From: Prorocentrum cordatum
Lineage: Eukaryota > Sar > Dinophyceae > Prorocentrales > Prorocentraceae
Reading direction: 5' to 3'
DNA: 64,000 bases
NCBI GenBank assembly: GCA_963575745.1
Contig: CAUYUJ010017639.1
Location: 1 to 64,000, forward strand
Position 1 is the first letter of the stretch, and each line of letters opens with the position of its first letter. The notes beneath the pieces are model-generated. The model was not told the origin of the DNA, searched no databases, and worked only from the letters and a program-made list of their open reading frames with translations. Positions 37,866-48,239 of this stretch are shown here, in pieces. The translations under genes and the position numbers were made by a program.

Positions 37866-40601
37866 TTGCCACGTGCTGGACATCGGTTAGAACGCATGGG
37901 CAAGGGATGTGTCCCTAGGCCCTTCACCGCTGCCAGAAGTTCTGGGGCACAGATCGCAAGTCCTGGTCGCGCCTGGCTTCTGCCGACGGCTGCTTCCCAG
38001 GCTCAGTCGCCGCATGCTGGACACTTGCAGAAGTTGGAGGGTGATTCATTGGTGGGAGGAGGTGGTTCTCCGGAAACACAGCTGCATGAGCCCATTGACA
38101 TCAGCACCACTGCTGCCGCGTTGAACGCGACATCTCTTACCAAGGCGCGCCTGGAGGAGGCGCTTCGTCATGCGGATGACTGTTCTCTACTGTGCCTGCA
38201 GGAGCTTCGACAGCGAGAGGAGCGACCTCGATGGGTACTGGAATGTTGCAAGCGGTGCGGCTGGTCGGTTGCCTGCTCGCCTCCACCACCTCCTACGCGT
38301 GTGGCCGCTGTCCGCCAAAGGGGTTGTGCCATCGCGTGGAAGCCGAATGCGGTCGGGAAGCTCTCGATCATCCGTGACGAGTCCTTCGGCCACCGAGTCG
38401 TGGGTATCAAGGCGTCTAACTGCATATACTTGTCTGTCTATGGTCCGAATACTGAGGACCCAGCTTGGTGGACGAGATTCTTTGCATTCGCTCAGAACCT
38501 CGCGGACCAGGGTTGTCCATTGTATATATTGGGTGATTTGAACTGGAAGGCGCGCTACAATTCTACGATGGGACCTGGCTGGGTCATGTGTCCACCGACA
38601 CCCCCAACTACCGCAGCAGGTGCCACCCCGACGCGGTGTCTCTACTACGGGCCATATGTACCTTATCTGCCGAAGTGCCTGAACGTGCAGCAACTTCCTG
38701 GTGCACCCTTCCACGGCATGGTCTACTACAAGCTGCAGGAGCCGATGCGCCACCGACCCCAGCACCGACTGCGCCACACGGCGCTCTATACCTTCAAAGC
38801 CTTTCCAACCCACCAACATCAGCTGGATGCACTGCGAGGTGAGCTGGATGAACGTATGCCGAGCTTGGGTGACCCAGCCCATGGTGATCACGACCAAGCA
38901 CCTCTAACGGCCAAGTGGAGGCACTGGCATGTTCGTGCGGAGCTGGCGCTGAAGCTGGCCGTGGATCATGACTACGTGTCGGTGGAGAGGTTGAGCGAGC
39001 GAAAGAAGGGGTCCGCCCCTACGACGAAGCCTGCTTGTCATGGCGCCCTCCACCGTCTTGCCCAGACGATTGCACTGCGCCGACTTCTACGATTGCATCG
39101 GCAAGTATCAGAAGTCAGCAAGCAGGACCCTACAGCGGCGACGCGTTGCTTGGAGGGCCATATTTTTGTACGTTTCGCCCGTGCTGGATGGGAAGGCCTC
39201 TTTGAGGTACCCCTCTACGGGGCCCCTATGCATGCTGAGGCCTTGGGAATGCTCAGCGCTGGCATCCCCAGGGAACAACGTAGCATCCAGGAGTCTCAGT
39301 CTCGAGAGTGGCGACGTCGTTTCGCCAGCTGGAGCAAGGATATCTACAAGCTCGCCACACCACTATTCAGGGCTGCCTCACCGACGGCCCCAGCAGATGT
39401 TGTGGAGATGCACAAAGAATGGGAACAGCAATGGGCGCCTGGGCCTGATCGACACGATGCTGCTGGCCACTTCACACGCTGGCAGGAGTGGGCCGCGAAT
39501 GTGGACTTCCCCCAGGCTCGCGAGAGCGAGCATTGGCTGCCGAGTCTTGCTCACTTTGATGCTGTACTTTCCAAATGCCATGGTGCTCCAGGTCTTGACG
39601 TTTGGATCGCTACGGAGCTGAAACTACGCCGTTTCTTCCCAGAGATGCTCCTGCAGTTGCACGAGCTCTGGTGCGACACCAGCCGCGAGTGTGTGGACAC
39701 TCAGGGCATACTCGACCACGACGCTCTGGACATGATCTTCCCGTGGCGTGTGGCTGGGATCCCAAAAAGTGAAATTGAATTTCGACCCATCTCTGTGGGC
39801 TCAATCTTGGTCAGGATTTGGCTATCTGCACTTTCGGCTGGGATGCCTCAGCCGCCTGACAACCAGTACGCTGGACGACGTGCGACGAGTGTGGTACATG
39901 CCATCAGCAGTTGGTTACATTCGCGCGAAGTGTCGGAGGCCGGTGCCGAATTGGACCTGGGCCGAGCCTACGACAACATCGACCACGCCGTGGGTGCCCA
40001 GGCTTGTATTTGTTCAGGGGTGCCCGCAGCAGTTACGTTCACTGCAGTGGCCGCGTGGAGTTGGCCACGTTACTGCAGCGTCAACTCCTCGTTGGCGCCA
40101 CCTATCTGGGCGACGAAAGGTCTTCCCCAGGGAGACTCAGTGGCCCCAGCAACGATGATCGCGGCCCTGGTGCCTTGGCAGCCACCAGTCAGTCACGCTT
40201 TCATGGGCGACAGGTCCCTCACGGGTACGAGTGCTGAGGAGCTCGCCAGGGACCTGAACTACTCACAACGCTTCGACATGGCTGTCGGCTTCAAGGAGAA
40301 CGAGCGCAAGCGGCAGATGTGGGACAGGACGGACCAACCACCCAAACAGATAGAGCACCTGGGGATTGTTGCGACGCCTGCAGACGCCACCAAGCCGATT
40401 TCATTACGAGGAGGCTGGGACAAGCTTCACACTGCCATCCGTGCCCTGGGGACAGTGCCTGGGGAGGGGGCCGAGATCCGCGCCCGACTGGCAGTCGCGC
40501 GCATTCGCCCCCCTGTGGCTGTGGGCATGCCCGCTGAAAGCACCACCACCACTGCTCACGTGCAGAGCTCTGTATCGGTCGATCACACGGTCGACGAATA
40601 A
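37866..40601 (+). CDS. LINE ORF2: APE-type endonuclease and reverse transcriptase
   Basis: The frame is open from 37806; codon 37866 is TTG and the first ATG is 37896, so the start is unknown. Numbering uses 37866. Endonuclease signatures: LLCLQE (E113), LYILGDLN (D224) and GDHDQAPL (D341, H342). RT signatures: FRPISVGS (palm entry), ELDLGRAYDNID (D697), GLPQGDSVAP (Q755) and FMGDRSL, where the usual Y-x-D-D box reads F-M-G-D (G781, D782). The loss of the first Asp suggests the enzyme is inactive in this copy. From about 40.48 kb the protein-like reading moves to frame 1, so the last 35 residues are likely out of frame. Confidence 0.75.
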   Translation: MPRAGHRLERMGKGCVPRPFTAARSSGAQIASPGRAWLLPTAASQAQSPHAGHLQKLEGDSLVGGGGSPETQLHEPIDISTTAAALNATSLTKARLEEALRHADDCSLLCLQELRQREERPRWVLECCKRCGWSVACSPPPPPTRVAAVRQRGCAIAWKPNAVGKLSIIRDESFGHRVVGIKASNCIYLSVYGPNTEDPAWWTRFFAFAQNLADQGCPLYILGDLNWKARYNSTMGPGWVMCPPTPPTTAAGATPTRCLYYGPYVPYLPKCLNVQQLPGAPFHGMVYYKLQEPMRHRPQHRLRHTALYTFKAFPTHQHQLDALRGELDERMPSLGDPAHGDHDQAPLTAKWRHWHVRAELALKLAVDHDYVSVERLSERKKGSAPTTKPACHGALHRLAQTIALRRLLRLHRQVSEVSKQDPTAATRCLEGHIFVRFARAGWEGLFEVPLYGAPMHAEALGMLSAGIPREQRSIQESQSREWRRRFASWSKDIYKLATPLFRAASPTAPADVVEMHKEWEQQWAPGPDRHDAAGHFTRWQEWAANVDFPQARESEHWLPSLAHFDAVLSKCHGAPGLDVWIATELKLRRFFPEMLLQLHELWCDTSRECVDTQGILDHDALDMIFPWRVAGIPKSEIEFRPISVGSILVRIWLSALSAGMPQPPDNQYAGRRATSVVHAISSWLHSREVSEAGAELDLGRAYDNIDHAVGAQACICSGVPAAVTFTAVAAWSWPRYCSVNSSLAPPIWATKGLPQGDSVAPATMIAALVPWQPPVSHAFMGDRSLTGTSAEELARDLNYSQRFDMAVGFKENERKRQMWDRTDQPPKQIEHLGIVATPADATKPISLRGGWDKLHTAIRALGTVPGEGAEIRARLAVARIRPPVAVGMPAESTTTTAHVQSSVSVDHTVDE

Positions 40602-41016
40602 GTGGTGGTGCTATGGTCGCTGGTGGGCTCAACACGTACACCTACATCCCCAGCTGCCTGGGGCATTGCAGGCTTTCAAGGTGGTTGCTCAGGAACGTCT
40701 GGTTTGGTCCACTTTCCTTGAGCAGGCTATGTTACGACATGCCCAGGTGCTGGGCCTCACTTTCATATCCTACGCCGATCGTCGGGGTTGTTGCCTACAG
40801 GTGGACCCATCGGACAATCATAGAGTGGTGAGTGTACTGCAGGGGGTGGTGGATGGCCAGAACCGTTTCTGGACGCACCGCCCTGGCGGAGATCATCGCT
40901 ATGAGAAGAAGGTCGAGCACGTTCTGCGCTGTGTGGCAAGGATCCGCTGCTTGGCTATGGTCAATGACACGAGGTTTGACGCCGCCGAGATCCTGGACGT
41001 GGATGTGAATGCATAG
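40505..41016 (+). CDS. LINE ORF2 continuation (thumb region) after frameshift
   Basis: Frame 1 continues the RT protein with FAPLWLWACPL, a NKWWCYGRWWA block and a region ending EILDVDVNA. The change of frame lies next to a run of six C at 40508-40513. The stop TAG at 41014-41016 is in frame with the next segment, which continues the same protein. Confidence 0.55.
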
Positions 41017-41022
41017 TCAAAT

Positions 41023-41442
41023 ATGATATACAAGCAATCCTACAAGCGTCTGGCCGAGGATGAGAGGCGACTGGTGCGGATCTATTGTGCTGGAGCTGTG
41101 TCCACGGAGACGCGAAGGTGTTCGGGCAAGGACTGCAAACTGTGCGGGGCCACGTCCCCGAGTTCCAGACATTACTGGGAAGAACGCCCAGCGTACCACT
41201 ACTCTCGAGTGGGCATTGCACGACGCTACGGACTTCCACTGGATTGGTGGACTACGGCACCACGTGTGTTGAGCAAATCGGGCTGGGTTTGTTTCTCCGA
41301 CGCGCCAACACCTACTTCAAGAGCGACCAAGCTGACGGCGGCCATGGAGATGGCGCTGATTGTCTTGGGTACCGACATGGATACCAGATTGCATCCTCGA
41401 ATGGACCACGTACCTTCTCAGGAGGCCCGTGATGCTGGAGGT
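41023..41442 (+). CDS. LINE ORF2 C-terminal Cys/His segment
   Basis: In the same frame as the thumb segment and separated from it only by the TAG at 41014. It has IYCAGAVSTETR, a Cys cluster (C-X4-C-X2-C) and HYWEERPAY, the C-terminal Cys/His pattern seen in dinoflagellate LINEs. The ORF ends at a TAA at 41440-41442. I see no RNase H motif with confidence. Confidence 0.5.
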
Positions 41443-41985
41443 TAACGTTCTATCAGGTGGAGCTACTCCAGAGCTAGGGTGCCCCACATATACCATATTC
41501 TTATTATTCTTCTTCGGAGCGCCATTCTGGAAACACCGAGGACGATCGGACTGGAACAACACATATAATCCATCATACGTTGGGGATCCGATGTGTAAAA
41601 AAAGCCGTGCGCGGATGCGGGCAGGCTGCGACTTTGGGCTTTTCCAGGGGGAGAGGAGAATCGTATTCATATTGTGTAATTATGGAGGGGGGCGAAGTGG
41701 AGGACTTGACACGTCGGAAAGGGAGAAACGAGAGGATTAAGACCCGTCGAACGATATGGAACCCGTCTCCCGAACGGCGGCGGGGGCTACGGAAGCGACG
41801 CGGCGCTCGGTTTACAAGCTGCTGAATTCGACGACGCCATCGTTGCAGGCGATGAACTCGTGAGCCCGCAGAGAGACGAGGAGGAGGAGGATGCGGATGA
41901 GGCTTGAAGGCGGACGAAAAGGAGGAGAGGGCGGAGGACGGAGGAGGAGGAGGAGGAGGAGGAGGAGGAGGAGGAGGAAGGAGGG
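41443..41985. other. LINE 3' flank; (GGA)n tract
   Basis: No gene recognised. A GGA/GAG tract covers about 41878-41990 with a few interruptions. No poly(A) tail marks the end of the LINE. Confidence 0.5.
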
Positions 41986-41989
41986 GGAG

Positions 41990-42595
41990 GACAGATGGCA
42001 CCACGCAGTCTACTACCACGAGCAGTCCACCACCTACTCATACAAGTTCCCTGACGACGACCTACTCCTACCTGGATGGCACAAGTACCTGGACCAACAC
42101 AACAACGATATGTTCGCACATCAAGACGGCTCAATATCTACCACATCCGTCTCTACGAACCGACTCACGAGCAACACCACTATCGACATTCACTCTTCCA
42201 CCCACAACCGCAACCAAGAGGATCAAACTAAAAGACTCAACACGCACGGACACACACCTACCCATGGCTAAACCGCCCAAGCATCTGACGTTCACTCGTT
42301 ACGGCAAAGACATGCGTACATTCGCGGCCCGCTACCGTGACAACGCAGCACCCCGACTTCAAGTTGTAACGACAAGCCAGCACTTCCAAACACTACTGAC
42401 AGGAAGACACGCACCACTCACCCGTAACAATATTGCAGCAAACAAGAAGTTGCGCAATGGCTCAACACCTGCCACAACGACGACAACCACCTGAAGCTCG
42501 ACTGGGCGGCCAACATACGGGACACTGCAACGCTAGTCCACAAAATATATTACGCGGCGCTGAAGACTGTTCAACACGATCGACTAGCTACTTCT
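41990..42595 (+). pseudogene. AC-rich coding-like remnant of unknown origin
   Basis: Composition changes sharply to A and C with many CAC, ACA and CCA codons. Protein-like reading hops frames. One frame gives YYHEQSTTYSYKFPDDDLLL; a second continues with LNIYHIRLYEPTHEQHHYR. A third has an ATG at 42264 and TFTRYGKDMRTFAARY. A last segment has EVAQWLNTCHNDDNHLKLDW. None matches a family I know. The jumps suggest a decayed insert. It resumes after an insertion as the ORFs at 43137-44234. Confidence 0.4.
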
Positions 42596-43130
42596 TCTGT
42601 GGTTGTTCTTGTGATTCCAGGGTCACCCTGGAATTACACAGGAATATCAATATGTTCTGAAAGAAGGTTAACTGCACAATTATTTTTATGGGGCCGGCCT
42701 GGGGCTTGAAATTACAGGGTAACCTTGACATTGCCGACAAAGAACAGACGAAACATGCCCCTGGCGCCCTCCGAGGAGTCCAAGATGGCGGCCAACATGG
42801 CCCAAGCAGGCCAAGAGGGCCACCAAAATGGCCCAATGCCGATTCAACACGGCCCAAGATGCAAGACGACCTAAGATGGCCTCGAGCCAGCCCAAGCGGC
42901 TTCCAAGACGGCCCGTAACGGCTCCAAGAGAGCGTCCAGGAAAGAATCCTCCAGGTTGGAAGAATCCTCCAGAAACCAACAGAACCCTTCAGAACCCCTG
43001 GGATTCCTGGGGGGTCCTGGGCAATGCAGGGTATGGGTACGACCGCAATTTGAAATTATTATTGTTATTATGGGCGCCTGCGGCGGAATTTGGAGGGATG
43101 GAGGGTCGGAACCTAATTTGAACGAGATTC
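42596..43130. repeat. Repeat insertion (GGCCCCAAGA family) within the AC-rich block
   Basis: About 535 bp of different composition split the AC-rich block. The centre (42760-42930) has CCAAGATGGC and CAAGAGGGCC units of the dispersed family. Flanks carry an inverted pair (CCAGGGTCACCCTGG at 42617 is itself a near-palindrome). Confidence 0.5.
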
Positions 43131-43136
43131 CTCAGA

Positions 43137-43862
43137 ATGTCTGCGAAACAAATTCGAAAGAACCCGGTCCATTTACGCGAGCGCGAACGACTCCAAATAT
43201 GCAGCCCGACCGTCATTACCAACACCAACATACCCACAATACCAACCGACAGCGACAGCACCAACGAAGAAGACACACAAACGGAAGACAACCAACACGA
43301 CAGACCACCGCCACCCATAGTACCTCCAAGCAAACAGACCCCAATACCCAAGAAACCCGCACCCACACTGCCGCCACAATGGAATAAGCCCGCAACGCAG
43401 ACCGAAGAGATACCTTCCGGTAGACCAGCAGCACAAACCACACCCTCTACCACCACAACACGACCTGTCAAGAGAGAACCACCACTCCCCACCACGCCCT
43501 ACACCACACCACAAGCAACCACACAGGTACCACAATTGGGCGTCAGCCCCAACCCTACGCCAACACACCAGCCCAACCAGACCACTACTCCGACGTCACC
43601 GACCCCGACCACCAATACTTTACCAGCCAAACTACCACCACCTCTTCCCACCTACGCAGCCAATAAGCAACCTCAACTACGAAAGACCACTTACATCGCC
43701 AAAGACATGCCGATTCCAATCACACCACAACCACAGCACACAAAAGCAATCTCCAAGTGGTCTCCTACCATGAGATCAGCCATACCATCGCACCCACCAC
43801 CACCCGTACTCCAGATGCCAATCATCTCCCCACCACCCGAAGAAATCATGACACAACGCTGA
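43137..43862 (+). CDS. Pro/Thr-rich hypothetical protein
   Basis: A 241-codon ORF from ATG 43137 to TGA 43860. The protein begins basic (KQIRKNPVHLRERERL), has an acidic SDSTNEEDTQTEDN stretch, then a Pro/Thr/Gln-rich low-complexity body, and ends with PVLQMPIISPPPEE. It is unlike its neighbours in base composition (AC-rich on the plus strand). After its TGA the same frame continues for 8 codons into the next ORF's ATG, so the two may once have been one gene. No family is recognised; an old viral or transposon-derived structural protein is possible. Confidence 0.4.
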   Translation: MSAKQIRKNPVHLRERERLQICSPTVITNTNIPTIPTDSDSTNEEDTQTEDNQHDRPPPPIVPPSKQTPIPKKPAPTLPPQWNKPATQTEEIPSGRPAAQTTPSTTTTRPVKREPPLPTTPYTTPQATTQVPQLGVSPNPTPTHQPNQTTTPTSPTPTTNTLPAKLPPPLPTYAANKQPQLRKTTYIAKDMPIPITPQPQHTKAISKWSPTMRSAIPSHPPPPVLQMPIISPPPEEIMTQR

Positions 43863-43886
43863 ATTCAGGAGGTACTGCAAAACACC

Positions 43887-44234
43887 ATGGCGCCCCAGAC
43901 CTACACCACGCTACAAGCCTACTTCCCAACCCACGCAGCACAGGTGATCGCAACACACAACGTGGCGGCGAGACGAGGCGATCAGCACATACTCATCTGT
44001 AATCGTCGCATCGTCTTCGTACATAACACAGGAGACCCAACCTTCTACAGTTACATCGACAGGCTCCACTCACATCAGACACGGTACGAGCACTTCCTCG
44101 ACAGCCTCCACGACAACTACCTGACAGGGGTACCACGCAAAGAACCACCACCCAAACCGATGTCGCGGCTCTACAAGGCGCCACCCAAACCCAAGCCGAT
44201 GGGCTGCGAAGACAGAGGCCGCGGAGCAGACTAA
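43887..44234 (+). CDS. Hypothetical 115-residue protein
   Basis: The ATG lies 25 bp after the stop of the Pro/Thr-rich ORF and in the same frame. The protein looks globular with a mixed hydrophobic pattern: TTLQAYFPTHAAQVIATH, HILICNRRIVFVHN, and a helix-like TRYEHFLDSLHDNYL. A Pro/Lys-rich tail follows. No family is recognised. Composition matches the AC-rich block, so it shares its origin. Confidence 0.4.
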   Translation: MAPQTYTTLQAYFPTHAAQVIATHNVAARRGDQHILICNRRIVFVHNTGDPTFYSYIDRLHSHQTRYEHFLDSLHDNYLTGVPRKEPPPKPMSRLYKAPPKPKPMGCEDRGRGAD

Positions 44235-46500
44235 TCACAGACCGTCCACAGCGTACCACGACATTCACCACACGTACCTGCAATACGTCAACTACCGCAG
44301 AATATCATCTACTGGCATCCCACACATTGTTGTTTTGTTGCACGTCACTCTGACCAAACAGCTCACTGACACTCTCGATCGCCTCCTCTGACGATGGATT
44401 CACTGATGCTGGTATCATTCCTCCACCCTTCTGACACGCTGGTGGCTCCCGTCTCTCTCAACATTTCTGACAGTTTGGGGCTAACCGCAAAAACCCTGGG
44501 TCGCAACCCAAGAATTGCTAATCCTCATTTGGGGGCCCATGTCGAACACATTGCCCTCACTGTTTCTCACCAGCCCTGCCGTGCCTTACACCTTTGGGGT
44601 CCTCATCCAGGGTGCGAACCCACTTCTTAAAGGACACCTGCAGGATGGGCCACCCTATCCATTCTACCTTTGGGGTCCCCGACCCGATCCAAGACGCGCC
44701 CCCACTTTTAGCTGCTACGCTGCCACGGCACTGAACGACAGCAAGTCAAACCTACGCATGTTTGTCCACTTTTCTTCGCAGACTGCTCGCATAAACTAAC
44801 CGCACTCATGCTGTCGTGTCGTCTTCCGCTTCCTTCCCCAGACCCTACCCCTGTTTGAACAGGTCGACTGGCCTACCAAACTACGTAGCTTGGACCCCTC
44901 CCCCCTAGGGGCCGTATCCTACCAACTGCTGCGGGCGACCGACATCCTGAGCATCCCTTGGATGTTTAGGGTTTCGATACCCTTCCCTTTCGATTGACCA
45001 CAGCCCCTACCCCCTCTTTTCTTACCCGTCGTTGCTGCGTGCTGTACGCGGCCCCTTGCTGTGGTTCCTACGACAGGGATGGGATGGGGACGACGGGATG
45101 GGTTGGAGACGCGCTGGGTAGGAGGTTGTGGTTCGGGGTTAACAAGCAAAACCTGGGGCAAAACCCAAGAACTGCAGCTAGCGCAGACACCCGTTTCTGG
45201 CTGCAGGCATCCCTTGACACAGAGTTGCCACCTTATAAGCCTGTGCGGCAAGGACACTCGCATGTTTTGTCGCCGACCTCCTCCACTCTAGCTGCACCTC
45301 TGCAAGCCTGTGTCTACACAGGCTATGACCTCTAGAAGCATCGTATACAGCCCGTACCAACTTCGCACAAGCCAGCCTCCAGGCCAACCTTAATACCATG
45401 CGCGAGCGCACATGCACCGTATACAGCACAGCCAGCTTGCCTTTCTGACTCCCCCCATCTACTATCACTCTGCCTCCGCCTTTCTCTCTCTCTCTCTCTC
45501 CCACTGCTCCATTGCACGTGGTTTGAGCTGCACCATGAAACCCTGGGCAGTACCACAGGCATGTAGCACTCAGTTTTGGGACGACATCATTTCTCTTGCC
45601 CACAGCTGGCCATATTCTTAAACATGTATGGTACACGCAGACTGCCCGCAGCACCAAGATAGGTTCATAACTACATCGAGGCCAGGCTATATTTACTGCC
45701 TACAGCATGGGCGGCCTTTACGCCAAGTCAAGCACAGGCCCGCCTCGAGGCCAGCCCAGCCCTGTGCACAGTTGACACAAAGGCGTCCGTGCTAAACCCG
45801 AAAGGAAATACAAACAGCACGAGGGTCATGGGACCAGTGTGGCTACGGGTGAACCCAAAAACCTTGGGCAACAACCCAAGAACTAATACACTCAGCCGTG
45901 TAAGTTGACATGTGCTTGCCTGTTGTACGACGACAGTCACACTTGTCACTCTCCTCGGCGTCACCTCCTACACTCCCCTTACCTCCTCCTCTGTACGGTT
46001 TGAGGTGCACCTAAATCCTGGGCAGCATCGCAAGGACTGCTATGTTTCTTGCCTGACGCCCAATAAAAGGTTCGCTTACTGCTGACCGCACTCTCAGCAT
46101 ATACTTGAAATTGAAGTACTCAAGCGCAGCAGCCTTCAATCAGACTGCAGGCCAGCAGGCCAGCCTAATGCATTACACTTGGCGTGCACGCGGTCGCATG
46201 CAACTATGCATCGATGTGGAAATGGGTGGTCTATATGGCGATGGTGGAGAAGCATTTGAGAGGCAGTACCTAATTGCACAGGCCAGCCCCCAGGCCAGCC
46301 TTACCCATTCTGCTCGCGCACATGCAAGTATGACTACTTTATGTGCGAACAAGACAAAATCTGACTTCTTCTCTCGCAGCGAAGCGCGCATACAAAACTC
46401 TGCACTCACTTACATGCCGTTCTTTCTTTGCCAGCACCGACCACTATATCTACGGAGTCTTGCCGTTTGGTTATACTTAAGTCATGGAGGTATGTACCAC
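44235..46500. repeat. Degenerate long repeat region
   Basis: Words recur at intervals of a few hundred bases. ACC(C/T)TGGG...AACCCAAGAA(C/T)T appears near 44492, 45148 and 45860 and is partly palindromic. GGTTTGAG(C/G)TGCACC with CTGGGCAG appears near 45523 and 46000. CAGGCCAGC with GCCTT or GCC appears near 45375, 45740, 46145 and 46280. No gene is recognised. Confidence 0.5.
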
Positions 46501-46516
46501 CAAGGTACGGGCTGTC

Positions 46517-46600
46517 GTACCTGGCGGGCGCCTATGTGTTTTTTCATATTCTCGCCGCCGCCTCGTTCTCAGTTTTTGTCCTGCGGCGCCCGCCAGGTAC
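46517..46600. repeat. Perfect inverted repeat, 16-bp arms, 52-nt loop
   Basis: Left arm 46517-46532 (GTACCTGGCGGGCGCC) and right arm 46585-46600 are exact reverse complements. A second pair, CAAGGTAC at 46501-46508 with GTACCTTG at 46597-46604, overlaps the right arm and offers an alternative fold. Confidence 0.9.
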
Positions 46601-46674
46601 CTTGTGCGCCGAGTCGGATACGCATTAGTTCAAGAACGCTACAGCTGCTCAGCCTAAGTCCGATCAGCGTCAAA

Positions 46675-46890
46675 AAGAAAGGAGGAGGAGGAGAAGGAGG
46701 GAAGGGGAGAAGGGAGGAGGAGGAGGAGGAGGAGGAGGAGGAGGAAGAGGAGGAGGAGGAGGACGGGGGCGATGAGGAGGAGGAGGGGGAGGAGGAGGAG
46801 GAGGAAGGGTGAGGAGGAGGAGGAGGAGAAACAAAAAAGTAAAAGGAGGCGGAAAAGGAGGAAGAAAAAGGCGGGGAGAAGGATGAGAAA
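46675..46890. repeat. (GGA)n/(GAA)n microsatellite
   Basis: GGAGGA with GAAGAG variants from about 46678 to 46880. The frames give poly-Glu or, on the other strand, poly-Leu/Ser/Pro. Confidence 0.9.
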
Positions 46891-46894
46891 TCGG

Positions 46895-47873
46895 AGCAAT
46901 GACGTAGTCATACACACAAGCCGCACCCCCTGACCACGTAGGCGAACAGCGCGACGGAGGCAAGAAGGCGAGCACCGCACGACTTGGTCGAACGGGATGG
47001 CGGCGATGAGGACCATGCTCACGCACATGCGCACAACGAACAGCACCGAAGATGGCATCTGCTTGCGTTCAGGCGGCGGCGGCGGCGCGGCGGGCGCCGT
47101 CGCTGCCATGTCAGCGAGGGCCTGCCAACGCGGCTGCAAGACCGCCGGATCCACGCCACGGGCAGCAGCCGCCAACGGAAGGGCAGCCACGGGGCCCGAA
47201 AGCGCCAAACGCCGCATCGCCCAGCAAGGCGCCAGCGTCACCGGACAGCCGAGCCCGCGCCTCGCTGGCCTCCCAACGCGGGCGGCTGGCCGCTCCGTCC
47301 AGCACAACGCGGCGCTGCACGGAAAGATGCCAACGCCGCCGCCGCCAATGCGGCGCTGCACGAAAAGATGCACACGGTCTGCCCGTGCATCACCTCGAGG
47401 AGGATGAAAAGCGGAAAAATCGGGTTCGGCGTCCAGGGCGGCATTGCCATCTCGACCTCATCCTTGCGCATGTCCTCGGTCACTGCGCTCATGAACACTG
47501 CGGCGCCCCATGTGCACAGCTTGCGGCTCCAAGGAGGAACAAGGTTTAAGCCCGACTGCGCAGCCGTGCCCAACTTCTCCACCGAAGGTACCGCCGCGGC
47601 CTCCACCACGTCCGACTCGACGTCGTCATCCGCGTCCCGCCGCAGCGCGGCGCCAGCACCCAAGCGAAGCCCCCGCCGCGCTGCCCTGAGCTCGCTGGGG
47701 GCCGCCGTGCCGACTTCCAGGCCCTCGGCAGCCGCATGCAGACCAACAACGTTGCGACGCAGCCGATTGAGGTCGCTCGGAGTGCGACCCGCCAACACGG
47801 CGGCTACAATACCGCAGGCGCGCACGCCGCCAGCTGCGCCCCCACCTTGGGATCGCTGAAGAACGCCTCGATC
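46895..47873 (-). CDS. Possible minus-strand coding sequence, unrecognised
   Basis: The minus strand gives protein-like reading in several frames. QLNKQIEAFFSDPKVGAQLAA lies near 47873-47815. A 195-codon frame spans 47825-47238 with LAGRTPSDLNRLRRNVVGLH and a hydrophobic PNPIFPLFILLEVMHG. A frame from 47373 has SVLFVVRMCVSMVLIAAIPF near 47040-46980. The plus-strand frame over the same DNA is Arg/Ala-rich and less convincing. The hydrophobic segments suggest a membrane protein, but no family is recognised and frame changes or introns would be needed. Confidence 0.2.
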
Positions 47874-47888
47874 TGCTTATTCAGCTGC

Positions 47889-48172
47889 TAGGAGGAGGAG
47901 GAGGAGGAGGAGGAGGAGGAGGAGGAGGAGGAGGAGGAGGAGGAGGAGGAGGAGGAGGAGGAGGAGGAGGAGAGGAGGAGGAGGAGGAGGAGGAGGAGGA
48001 GGAGGAGGAGGAGGAGGAGGGGGAGGGGGAGGGGGGGGAGAAGGAGGAGGACGAGGAAGGGGAAGAGGAGGAGGAGGTCGAGGATGAGGAAGGGGAGGAG
48101 GAGGAGGAGGAGGAGGAGGAGGAGGAGGAGGAGGAGGAGGAGGAAGAGGAGGAGGAGGCGGAACGTGGGCTG
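47889..48172. repeat. (GGA)n microsatellite
   Basis: Almost pure GGA for about 280 bp with GGGGA, GAA and GTC interruptions between 48020 and 48090. Confidence 0.95.
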
Positions 48173-48239
48173 GAGGCGCAGTTTTTCTCGCCGCCTATCG
48201 CCCCACGCCCCCGCCTGCCTCATGTCCTGAAGCACGGCA

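Larger units (their letters stand above)
34409..41442 (+). mobile_element. LINE-type non-LTR retrotransposon (APE endonuclease class), decayed
   Basis: ORF1 (with an OTU-like domain), a Cys/His and basic segment, and an endonuclease/RT ORF lie in order on the plus strand, mostly in frame 3. Breaks are a frame change at an A9 run (34706-34714), stops at 36699, 36774, 36780 and 37803, a frame change near 40.48-40.51 kb and a stop at 41014. The 5' end and any poly(A) tail or target-site duplication are not visible. Confidence 0.8.

Noticed and set aside
46984-47859. 291-codon plus-strand ORF
   Set aside because: Arg/Ala-rich GC-driven composition; the minus strand reads more like protein, though weakly.
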